From Pseudisothecium myosuroides (Eukaryota; Streptophyta; Bryopsida; Hypnales; Lembophyllaceae), in NCBI GenBank assembly GCA_951799445.1, contig OX637295.1:11842001-11906000 (forward strand): DNA of 64,000 nt, written 5' to 3'. Each line of letters begins with the position of its first letter. The stretch's first letter is position 1. This document shows positions 43,736-55,108 of this stretch, piece after piece. The notes below the pieces were generated by a model that did not search any database, was not told where the DNA came from, and saw only the letters and a list, made by a program, of their open reading frames with translations. Position numbers and translations under genes: made by a program.

Positions 43736-45411
43736 TTAGGTCTCTGTAAATTTTGGTTCTGCATTATGGTACCCTAAGCATTCTTTTTGAGGATTTGGCA
43801 TGCACGACAGTCTCAGACCCTTGCCAGCTTGTTTTAAACCACCCTTGAAAGTCTTATAAATCTCAGCATAGCCCTTTCCTATGATTCCAGATTTATCACA
43901 AGTCTCCAAGATCTCGTTAGCACCTACTTTCTCCCCAATTTTTTCTAATACATGATTTGCCATCTGTTCCCCAATAGATGCATGTTTTTTTGAGCCTAAC
44001 ATTGATTTGATCTCATCTTTTGAGAGGATGGAGGCAAGCACGGTCCCTAAACCAACCTGTGAATCATAATTTCCACATGATCTCTTTTTTCTTCATGTTG
44101 CAGCATTCTCAGTTTGAATGTTGTGCAGTGTTGATGGAGCCAAAACATGTCTGCACAGAAGAAATGATCATATTGATCAAGCTTGTACATCTTCTCACAA
44201 TCACACTCTTAGCAGGCGTAAATCTCTCCTTTGGAAGTCATGAATATTGCAAAATTTTAGGCAGCTAAGTGGGCAACTCGAAGGACGAGAATCCAGCCGA
44301 TTGGGAGGATAAGATCAGGGTCCAGACCAGCTCACGGAAGAATCCACGACGTGATCAGAAGTGATCACAAGGTCGAGGTTATCGAAACGGAATCGAAACG
44401 ATTAGGTCTTCGAAACGATCAAGTTATCGAAACGATCAGGTTATCGAAACGATCAGCCCGATACGAGAAGATCAGGATGCCAACATGAGAGCATTCAATT
44501 CTCTACGACATGGCTGAGTAGAAGTGAGGACCTACTGCGGTTGTTAAATTCATCACATGGACCTCTAATATTAAGAAACTGGTGTAGAATTTGAGAATAT
44601 CTGACAAGTCCAATCAAGTCTAAATCGAATATTTGAGAATATCATGGTCTGCAATAAATATAGAGAGCAAGGTGTGGTATAGTACCTGAGCAATCGTTTT
44701 TGAAACTTAGCATGACCTCCTTTTGGAGCTAATTGTGCAAGGTCCTTACGTTGTCTAACTTGAGACCTATATCCAAATGGAGTCTTGACCAACCTATCCA
44801 ATTTGTTTTGTAAACGCTTTCATTTGCCCCTTGTTTTGGCCAGATCAAGTTGTAATGTGCCCATGTCATCTTGATGGTTTTGAATAAGTAGCTCTGGAAA
44901 TTGTCCTTCACTTTGATCATCTACTTGTGTCGTGTTCTCCTTCACAGCACTCAACTCTGCTTGTAACAAAAGGTTTTCTTCATGAAGTCTCTGCAATGAA
45001 TCAATGTGATTCTGTAGCTCACTAATTTCTTCAGTGCTTCGATGTTGTAAATGACTAGCTGCTCCCGAAGCTCAATGATAATTGACTCACTGAGTTCACT
45101 CTGACCACTTGCAGACATTATAGACTTAATGTAGCCTAACAATCCATTTTGTCCTTCAGCCACAAATTCCAATAAGCTGTTTAAGCATCGAAATGGAAGG
45201 CATCTTCCTGTCACAAGATTTATTGGATTTGCAGTTCCTTCGAACCATAGGTCAATGTTGGTATCTCAAGTTGGCCTCTTATCCAGAAATGATGCCTTAC
45301 TTGTTTGTTCATGGAAAGGTCGCTCTCGTACAATGAGAGGTGCATATTGCCTACGAATTGTAGCTTGGGCTGTGAAAGGTGGTAAGTTGGTTATCTCGTC
45401 GAGCATTTTGC
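43736..45411 (-). pseudogene. Decayed coiled-coil gene, main part
   Basis: Read on the minus strand from the element border at 45411: MLDEITNLPPFTAQATIRRQ, YAPLIVRERPFHEQ, a stop, LWFEGTANPINL, TGRCLPFRCLNSLLEFVAEG, GLLGYIKSIMSASGQSELSE. After a frame shift it continues LLLQAELSAVKEN and LDRLVKTPFGYRSQVRQRKD, then LAQLAPKGGHAKFQKRLLRY near 44680. A further open exon at 44060-43736 begins after an acceptor-like CAG (VGLGTVLASILSKDEIKSML, GIIGKGYAEIYKTFKGGLKQ). The codon patterns are protein-like, but stops and frame changes show decay. Family not recognised. Confidence 0.5.
44370..44460 (+). repeat. 17-bp minisatellite
   Basis: Four to five units of TTATCGAAACGATCAGG, each with a small dyad (ATCG...CGAT), in a locally GC-rich patch (44275-44560) inside the decayed gene. 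Confidence 0.85.
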
Positions 45412-45415
45412 CCTT

Positions 45416-46496
45416 GGGTGATTGCACGAAACACCTGTACTGTCTAGTTGCGGGTTTTTTTGGGACCGCTTTAACTTTTGCTATAACTTTTGATTTATAG
45501 GTTCAATGCCAAAACCAAAAAAAGGCTTCCTAGATGTCCTGATTGTAATTGTATCCTTTATTTTTCAGAAATTAAAAAAAATCAATTTATATTTAAAATT
45601 CAATTTTGTTAATTTGTCACACTTTGACATTTAGGGGTTTTTAGTACTATTGAGAGGTTTAAATTAATGATTTTCAGTTGAAATTTCTATGGTATATTCC
45701 CCTAGTAGGTAGACATCTCCTTGCCAAAGATCATTTAAAAATACATTACTTTATACCCTCCACTGTTGTGCAAGTAGGCCTCCCTTGCGCGCGCACTTGT
45801 GAACAGTAGAAATAGTTTTCACTTCATTTTTTGGGTCAAATCTCATCACCAAGAAGTCCTCCCAAATGGCCAATTTTTAGTTTTGTTCAAAATTATTTTT
45901 TCTATTTTCTACAAATTAAAATGTTGAAGAATGTATTTTCTGGAACAATTCTGCAGACTACTCTAGCGAAGAGGAAAATACACCCTTCGGCATTTTAATT
46001 TGTAGAAAATAGAAAAAACAATTTTGAACAAAACTAAAAATTGGACATTTGGGAGGACTTCTTGGTGATGAGATTTGACCCAAAAAATGAAGTGAAAACT
46101 ATTTCTACTGTTCACAAGTGCGTGCGCAAGGGAGGCCTACTTGCACAATTGTGGAGGGTATAAAATAATGTATTTTTAAATGATCTTTGGCAGAGAGATG
46201 TCTACCTACTAGGGGAATATACCATAGAAATTTCAACTAAAAATAATTAATTTAAACCGCTCAATAGTACTAAAAACCCCTAAATGTCAAAGTGTGACAA
46301 ATTAACAAAATTGAATTTTAAATATAAATTGATTTTTTTTAATTTCTGAAAAATAAGGAATACAATTACAATCATGACATCTAGGAAGCCTTTTTTTGGT
46401 TTTGGCATTGAACCTATAAATCAAGAATTATAGCAAAAGTTAGAGCAGTCCAAAAAAAAACGCAACCAACAGTACAGGTGTTTCGTGCAATCACCC
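45416..46496. mobile_element. GGGTGATTG-family element, palindromic copy
   Basis: A 1081-bp near-complete palindrome with arms of about 520 bp and a centre near 45950. Ends GGGTGATTGCACGAAACACC and GGTGTTTCGTGCAATCACCC. CCTT flanks both sides (45412-45415, 46497-46500), the same 4-bp duplication length as the relative at 41392. It sits in the decayed minus-strand gene: the flanking sequences rejoin to read SSKGKMLDEITN. Confidence 0.9.
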
Positions 46497-46500
46497 CCTT

Positions 46501-46700
46501 GCTGCTCACTTATTGGCAAGTCTTTTCCCTTTTTGTCACTAAGCCTCGCCTATGTCTGAATTATTTACTCATACAGCTACTGTCCCTGAATTTTTCACAG
46601 ATGAAAGTACAAAATGTCATCAAGCACTGGGATTGTCAAATGATGAAGAACAAAGCACTTCAAATTTGTCAGAGAGCACACTGGCGCTGCTAAGGCCTTC
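46501..46700 (-). pseudogene. Upstream remnant of the decayed coiled-coil gene
   Basis: Sequence on the far side of the palindromic element. The frame rejoins the main part at the CCTT site but meets a stop about 27 bp further upstream on the minus strand, so the true exon is broken or an intron border lies here. Confidence 0.35.
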
Positions 46701-46817
46701 AATTGAAGGTTAATTCTACAATATTAACTCCTTAACTAAACTGAGAGATTCCATGTCTGATTTTGTACTGTCTGAGGTTGGAGCATACAGTGACTCCAAA
46801 AACTGAGTCTATACTTC

Positions 46818-47459
46818 ATTCAATTTCATTCCGTACGCCATATATTGAAAAGAAGTGGACAAAATCCAAGTGAGCAAACATGAATGTTGTAGTGTTCTTT
46901 GTGTACTACAATCCTAAAAAAATTGGAAGCAAAAAGCAATTATGGTTTGGAAGTAAATGAATTCCAAAGCTAACCACCCCATAGACTCAGTTTTTGCGGC
47001 AAGGTTCATAATCACTCTAAAAATTGTCTATGCATCTTTCTTGAGCTTCAATGGCTTGGATATTTTATTGCATGTTGTTGTACACCATTTAAGACCCACT
47101 CCCATCGATATTGTAAAAATTTGACATATGTGTGCTTCAAAAAAATTATAAATAGAAAAAAATGTAGGTAGTACTAGTTTGAATGGAATTTGAAGATTTT
47201 CAATGAATCAAAGACTTGAGATGTCATTTACTTTCATAGATGATCTATAGGTTGCAATTTGAACCGTTGTTGCATCTATTTTGACTAGATTTGAAAATAT
47301 TTTTCTTAATATTCTATTAATACAAATCATTTTAATTTTAATTTAGCAACAAAAATAATTATTTTAACCGTAATCTTTTTGAATCCAACATATTAGTTTA
47401 TAAGAATTGTATTTAGTCCATTTGTTTGGGTTGTAGGTGATTCAATATGATATGACAAC
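46818..47459 (-). repeat. Dispersed repeat R, copy 2 (inverted)
   Basis: Reverse-oriented partner of 5819-6519, diverged. Confidence 0.7.
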
Positions 47460-47660
47460 AACAAAAGTAAAACCAAAATATTGACAATATGCCTTATTTT
47501 TATTTTTATCAATTGCAATTGTTAATATTTTTTCATATATTTTTGTTATTCTATAACATACAAAATATATAAATTTATGCAGTAATACATTATTGTATTT
47601 CAATTAAAGGATTTTATTGCAAATAACTCAATATTTTGGTTTTACTTTTGTTGTTGTCAT
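47452..47660. mobile_element. 209-bp inverted-repeat element at the edge of repeat R
   Basis: Arms of about 33 bp (ATGACAACAACAAAAGTAAA against TTTACTTTTGTTGTTGTCAT) around an AT-rich centre. The left arm overlaps the edge of repeat R, so either it is part of R or it inserted at its border. Confidence 0.6.
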
Positions 47661-49663
47661 TATGAGGTTAGAGCATTAGGTGTGGCAAAATGATCACCTG
47701 AGATGTTGAGAATTGTTAGGTTTAAGAGGTGTAGGCATTGCCATGAGAAAAAAGAGGTACAAAGAATGAGAAAAGTCATGTTATCATTTGTGCTTGCTCA
47801 TCCAACTGAATGCCTGGGGATGTCTGCTTGCCCTTAAAATCTGGAATCTCGATATGTTTTAAGCTTGGGGAGCAGGAATTTGATGTTATATCAATGTTAT
47901 ATTTAACAAATTGTTTCTGACCGTGACCTAACAATTTGCTACATGACAATGTTGCCCCATGTAGAATGGTGCCATTTGTGTGCTACGAATTAATAGAATG
48001 GAGATTACCTGTGGCTACGATGTAGAAGGGGGGTTCTCAGGCTCTGTTTTGTATTTTGCAGCTTCAATTTTTCTTGTGTTGGCTTCATGATCATCTTGTA
48101 GCAGTTCAAATAGAGGATTTTTTTGCTTTTCTACTTCATGAGAATCGTGAAGTAAGTGACCTTACCGGCTTTTGCACTGCACCGATTTCCTTAGCTTCGC
48201 CTCTGTGGATGTTACAAAATCTTGTGTTTGCTCACTTGAGATTCTTGTCTCTAAACGGGTTAGTGCATGCTCTTCTAAAAGCGTTCACTCGGAACCCAAG
48301 AATTTCATGAGAATGCGTGTGGACGTTTGAAGATATCAAATGAATAGTGATTTTCCAGTGTTGAATGTTTTATTGTATTAATTTATATAAGAGACATTGT
48401 TATTCTTTGAGAGTATAGGGTGGAATATGAATGTTGTATTGTGTTAATTTATATATGAGATGTTATTATTCATTGAGAGTATAGGGTGGATTACGAATGT
48501 TGTCAAGAGCTTTCTATGGGAGTTGTAATAAATGGATGAAGTACAATCATACATGTTGAAAAAGCAGTTTTTGTCTATTCTTTAGCAACGTGACTAGTGT
48601 GGTCACTTGGTGCTTCATGCTTTTTGTGCAAAGATTCTATATCTTTTCTTGTAGGGATGGGAGGAAAATTAAAACTTGCAAAATGAAGATCTTATGTCTA
48701 TAGGGATTAATCCCAATCTTATTTAATATCTTGTATCTAAAAACCAACATTTTCTTTCAATCTACATATTTTTTTTAGTTTAATATATTCAAGTAAGATA
48801 TAAGGATGAATATGGACCATCAAACTTTCTACTATAGGATTTCATTGTCCTCTTCAAATATGGGCCTTAGTTTTGTACTCCCTTTGTCTCAAAATAAAAC
48901 CACTGTAGCCTTTGTAAAATACAGAAACACTGATTTTTTTTGAGACAAAAATAATAGGATATAGGAACAAGCAAGCATGGTTGACTAAACTCCCTTGAAT
49001 CTTGTATACCATATTGATCAAATCTTCCTAACCCCTAAATGCCTGAGGGGCTTAAAAGGGTCCTCACATAGTTTCAAGTCCAACTCAAAGTACTGTAATG
49101 TTTGCATCTAATGCCTGAATTCAATAAAACATATTGGAAAATTTGCGCCCTCTCTTCTAGTTTGTGGTAAAATTTTCATGTCAATAAAAGATGTACTAAT
49201 TTTTTGCAAGCCAATCAAAGTTCAAAGGTTCCATTTGAATTCACAAAACTGCGTATGATGGCTGCAACTTTGGGGGCTTGTATCTCCTTCATCTAATGTT
49301 TGTTTTCAATCAAATTTATTGGATTAAGTTTTCGTTGAAGTCTAGTTATTTAAAAAAAATTCATATCAATCCAAGTTATTTTGAATGTGTAGGAGAAGTT
49401 CAAAGTTCAAAAACCTGACATTTAAATTGGATTATAGTAAACTTTGGCAACTTGTTTCTTCTTCATACAGTGTCCGATTTCAATATTGTATTTTTGAAAA
49501 AGTTATGCATATTAGTCTAGTTTGTGTGGATAAAATTTCATATCAATCCAAGAAATTATGAAATCAATGATATAAATAGTTTAGAAGGGTGGCTATTATT
49601 TATTACAATTTTTTAAATTTTCATCTTACTATCTTTGATTCAAGCACTTCAAGATTAACCAAT
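47661..49663. other. Intergenic; possible Stowaway end and one unsupported frame
   Basis: An open frame at 48056-48310 (+) has no ATG at its start and no recognised motif. Near 48879 CTCCCTTTGTCTCAAAATAA resembles a Stowaway end, paired at short range with TTTGAGACAAAAATAATA near 48940. TAACCCCTAAATGCC near 49029 resembles a TTAA-family end without a clear partner. Confidence 0.45.
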
Positions 49664-50592
49664 TTAACCTCTAAAGGATTAGCCTGCTATTTTTAGCAAC
49701 ATAGCAATTTTGGACAGGTACGTGTGACTAGAGATTTTCATATTTTAAGCTGAAATTTTTATAGAAGGTGGGGACGAGGAATATCTTTCATGTGGATAAA
49801 ATTTCATGACATTTTGAAATAGGAGTCAAAAGTTATGGCCAAATATGTTACTTTTTTCACCGGGTGGGCAGTCCGAGCAGATTTGAATAAATCACTTTTT
49901 TTCAAAAATAGAAATTTGAAATTGGTTTTCTAGAGTTATCTGTACGTGGAAAGCTTTAAATCATTCCATTGCGACCAATGAGTAAAAAGTTATGAGGTTT
50001 TTTACTTTGCGGGCAGTTAGAGATTCTCTACTTTGAAATAAACTTTGAATTTGTTTATTTAACTCAATTTTAATATTTTTTGGAAAAAAAAATCATAGGA
50101 TTTAGGTTGTTTATTACAACATTACAAGCATTGGGATTGACATTTTTCAATTCCATAATTAAATTCTTAACAATTTAGTATTTTGGATCATTTTCTACTT
50201 CTTTCTACTTACTATTTTTTTTGTATATGTTGTACAATTCCAAATGATTTGAAAAATTTTAAGCATGTAGCCAAATTGTTTAGGAAAAATAATTCAAAGA
50301 AGCACCACCATTTTAAACATTTTTTCATACAAATGTAACCTTGTGAAGTGCAGCTGCCCTATTTTTCGCAGGAACAAAAAAAGGATTTTTGCCAATTCAA
50401 ATGCTAATATCTTCCAATCCGCATGGTGGAAAATTCTGAAATTTTTTCCACATCTTTTAAAACTAGTTTACTAAAAGATCCTACGGTTACATGTGTCAAA
50501 AAAGTTTTTTTCAAAAATTTGGTACTTGTACCAAAAATGGCAGTTTTTGAGTGTTTTTGTTGAAAATATAGTCATGGAACTTTAGGGGTTAA
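49664..50592 (+). mobile_element. TTAA-family element
   Basis: A 929-bp element colinear with 27787-28717. Ends TTAACCTCTAAAGGATTAG and GGAACTTTAGGGGTTAA. The shared interior includes GGTACGTGTGACTAGAGATT, GAAGGTGGGGACGAGG and GATCCTACGGTTACATGTGT. Confidence 0.85.
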
Positions 50593-51325
50593 AGGGGTTC
50601 CTTACTGCACACTATAGGTGAAATAAACGTAGTGTGCTATGGAAGTTAATTTTAACCAATCCAAAAGTTAAAATGGTGCTAAATCCCTTTACACTAACTG
50701 GATGAATTTTGGAATAATACATTTTGATATAAAGTACATTTGGATGAATGTATATGAAAGTGAATGAACTTAGGAAAATTATAAAATAAAAAGATGAAAA
50801 TAAAATGGAAGTGCATGAATTTGGATATCAATCATACTATTTTAGATGATATGAAAATAATGTAATTTATAATATATTGATTTTATCTAAAACTATATTA
50901 GGAATTCTATATTAATCCACCTCAAAAAATTCCATAATCTTAAAATTAGTGCAACTTAATGTTATTATTTTTAGGCCTCTGCCCTAAGTGAATTAACTTT
51001 TGTAGTCTTTGTTTGCAAAAATGAAAAAGTCTCAATTTTCTATTTTTAAGCTATTTATTATATAAAAAAACTTCTGACTTCTATAATGATTTTAAATTGA
51101 GGATTACTTCAAACAAGCAAGAATCCCAATCATTGCTAGGCTGTAGTGCTTCTACCATGCAACTATTCACAATTTCATTGTTATATCTCGTCATTTATGA
51201 TTTAAAATTTTTGTAGATATTACATACTTACAAATTTAATGAAGTAAAAAATTAATTATTAAGAATTACAACATAATTTGTATAACCTAATTTCCAATTT
51301 TTAAATTATCAATTATAATCTTACA

Positions 51326-51875
51326 TTAACCCCTAAAAGCCCAAGGGGTTTGGACAAAACACAAACGTGTTATAAAATATAAGTTCTATAATTTTTTTGA
51401 AGTTTGCATCAAAGAAGATAATGTCAAGCACAAAAAGTAGAAAATATCCGTATGGTTAAAATTATAAAATTCTTTTTAGATTCTCTTCAAATGAATTTTG
51501 AAGATATAACTTCAAAAATTCACCAAAAATACAATTTTTATCTTTAGCATTTGCATTTTTTTTTGATTGGCCAAAATTGTGGTTTCTATTGATTTGTGAA
51601 AAAATACATAAGATCTAGTAATGAGATTACCGACACTTTCTCCAAATAGTAAGTTTTTCAACACTAAGCAAATACTAGACTCTTTGTGCTATTTCTCTTA
51701 TAATTTTTGTTTGACCGTAGCAATCTTAATTTTGAATACAAATATATAAAGACAACCCAATTTTTGAAAAAATTGAAAAAAAAAAAAAATTGAAAAAAAA
51801 TAAATTTCCGCCTAAAAAATCTGCCCGAAGTCGGGCAGCGACCATAAAATGGTCGTTTGAGCGCGTAAGGGTTAA
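51326..51875. mobile_element. TTAA-family element, short divergent copy
   Basis: A 550-bp element from TTAACCCCTAAAAGCCC to GCGCGTAAGGGTTAA. The interior differs and includes a short hairpin CTGCCCGAAGTCGGGCAG and an A-rich tract near 51775-51803. Confidence 0.65.
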
Positions 51876-54800
51876 TATTTGATTACAATTTACAAATTTG
51901 TAAATTTGATAAATTGATAATTTACTGTTGTATAAAATCATAATTTATAACTTTGATAAATTATAACTTGTAATAAGACCAATTAATGTTGTTGTTATTA
52001 TTGTTATTATTACTCCGTATTATTATTTGAATACACTTATGTAATAATGAATTATTGTTTGTGAACCACATTGAATGCCAGATTTAAATGTATATGCAAC
52101 TACACAAAATAGTGAAATTAGGTTGCCTTAACAATTAGGTTGCCTTACAACTTGAAAATTACTTTACAAGCCATTACAGTCAACAAATCTTTCTAAAAAT
52201 AGTTTCATTTGTACACTCATGGAGGTTCATGAGTCTCAATTACAACAATATCTAATTCAAAAATAGTGTATTCTTGTACAATAACTAAAAATATTTATTT
52301 AGTGTCAAATGTCGAGAAATTAATCTAATTTCACTATTTTGTGTAGAGCACCTTGCACCTTGGGAACGAGCATCAATAATTTCAGCTACCGTTTTATTTT
52401 CAAGAATGGTACTTTTGAGCAAACTCCCACAAGTGTTGTAATCAGAAGTAAATTTGAGTTTTTCAGTGTCAAAATTACCTTTGCCAATTTTCATGATGCT
52501 TTCACTTCCACATGAGTAAAGAGAAACTATATTTTAGGATAAAATTTGCCTTGTTGTCAAAAATAACTTGAATCAAAAAATCAAATAAAAATCTTCAAAA
52601 ATCACTATAATTAGAACTTAATAATTTGAACTTACAGGAAAAAATCATAAATCTTCAATCCACAATTGATTTTAGAAGGAATTTCTAATTCCTAGCTTCA
52701 AACTTTATTGAAAAATATTGGTATGTATTTTTGTTGATCTAACCGTATAAATGTGATCTATAAATAACATTTTACAACTATTGTTTGAGAGTCATCATTA
52801 AAATATTCTTCTAAGTTGCATTTTATAATAGATCTTCACAATTATGGAAATCTAGACAACCCTCTTGTCCTTTAGGGATTAAGCAAGGTTTGATGAATTT
52901 TGTATACATAGAAGTTCATTCTCATGCCATCAAGCACTTTTTCTAAGGTAGAATCACTCAGAATCCCAATGAAAACAATGGATTAAGCAAATGCTTGATG
53001 CATAGTATTGAACAAGAGGACATTGAAATTAGGAAACAATTTTAGAAAATCTACTATTTCAACTTTGACTTCTTATACCTTTTGCATATCATATTCAAAT
53101 GTCATTCTTGGACTTTCTTGAACTTTAGTTATAATTTGTCTTTGTGTTAATAAAAATAGAGAGTTTCTTTACCAACGATAATGGTTGCCAAGAAAATTTG
53201 CGTGGACCGTATGTACTTTATTTTACCACCATATGTGAATGTAATTTTGATTTTGGTTTTGGTTTTTAATTTGTATTTTTGAGATTCGGAATTGCCATAG
53301 ATTTTTGAAGAGAAAGTGAAGAAAATTCACATCTAAGGTAGAACAACTCATTAATGGACAAAAGATCCATTCTAGACACCTAGGGAATGACCCATTATAA
53401 TATTTTTTGCAATAAATGAGATTTGGGCTACATTGGATTGAGTTAGTGGCCACAATCAATGTCTTAGGTGACGGTAATGGAATGATTAGTGACCACAATA
53501 GGATCTTCCACCTTTTGAGAACAAAATTTATTGTAGGATATGACTTTGGTAGACCTTTATGTTGTAGCCATGTTAGGAAATATTGTGACTGCTTTAGGTA
53601 AGTAAGATGACCATTATCAGTACACTTTTGTTGGTTTTGAGGTATTCTAAAGACTCTTTTGTGCAAGATGGGAAGCACACTTCAAAAATTCATAACAATT
53701 TCATACTTTGCTAAAAAAAATATAACTTCGATTGCTCTTGCCATTTCTCACATTTCTCTTTATGTGGAACAAAAAATTAAAAAATTTGACAATGGCATGA
53801 GGAGAAACTTCTAATTCTGCTCATGATTAATTGTTCTACTTCAAGGTAAAATGTACTTTAGAAATCTAGATATATTAATGCAAGTGTGCATTGTGGTGTA
53901 CAAAATCACAGAGTAGTGCAAATCTCTTATCCATTCTATATATTTTAGAAACAAGTTTATAGGCTCTCAATTTCAAAAATACTTAATTGGGCGTCACCAG
54001 TAGAAACTAGACTTAAAAAAGTTGTGTTTTGTTAGTTTGGCTCCATTTTGACTAACAAGAAAACTTTCAGAACAAAAAATCAAAAGTTAGAAAATACACA
54101 ACGTTGAATAAAATCAGATAATAACGAATTAACGATGTTGGACACGAAAAACTGAAAGAAAAAAAAAAGCGGTTCTCTGTCAGTTTCAACGGTTTTCATT
54201 TGCCAATGGGACCCTAATTGTCTTGATCGGTCTTACAGCCTTGGACAAGGCTCAGGAATTGAAGGATAAAGGTTCACTGTTGCCAATCGTGTTAAAACTA
54301 AAACTCAGGTCTTGGGTACGAGAAAAAATGGCAGCAATCTCAACAAGCGAACATGATCAAGAGCAATTTCAAGAAGGTTGCAACTAAACCCTAGCATGAG
54401 AACAATTTGAAAAAGAATGAAAACAGTCTAGGCTACACGAGAAACAGATATCCTTCTGCAAAGTCCAATCCAGAATTAATTGTTTCAAAAATATAAATCC
54501 AGTACTTTCGAGTAGCAAAAGATCCAGAATCTCTCATCGTCTTCGTTCCCCTCTTTCACGTACTTAGAGAAGCTGCAAAAATTTGCCACAGAAATCCTCA
54601 CCGTTTAGGCAAACAAATAACGCACCTGAGGAGAGCCAATGATCGATTTAGAGATTCCGTCACACAGAAATCTGGCCGGGGTTCTCCTCAAAAATTGCAA
54701 ACAGGAAACCTATAGAACGATTCTAAGACACAAAAGAGCAACCCTCAACTCACGATCTGACAATCAATCTGGCACTTCCTATCCACTTTGTGAAAATCTC

Positions 54801-55108
54801 CCCCAGCATTCAGGGGTTAATGTATGTAATGTCCTAATGTTTTGAGTTCACTGCACATTCCTTGCTGATATCAGAAGGAATCAAGAATGCTACACCACAT
54901 GACCAGATGTCAGGATTTCCAAGTATACAGTTCCTTCTCTCAATTCCGACTCCTTGACACTGAATTGTTGTAGGAGATCCACCGAAAAATAGCCTGCTTG
55001 ATCTTGCGCAGACAGCTTCCAACTTGATTACTCTAGTACAGGGAACAGTCTTCGACAAACTATTCCAATGAATTTTATCTTCACAATCTAGACGTTTCTT
55101 CAAGAATG
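51876..55108. other. Intergenic; 3' flank of the WRC gene in the right part
   Basis: 51.9-54.1 kb is AT-rich with no supported gene. A TTTAGGGATTAA near 52870 may be an isolated TTAA-family end. 54.1-55.1 kb is less AT-rich and probably includes the 3' UTR and downstream region of the WRC gene. The short frames at 54639 (+) and 54834-55103 (-) lack recognisable content. Confidence 0.4.
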
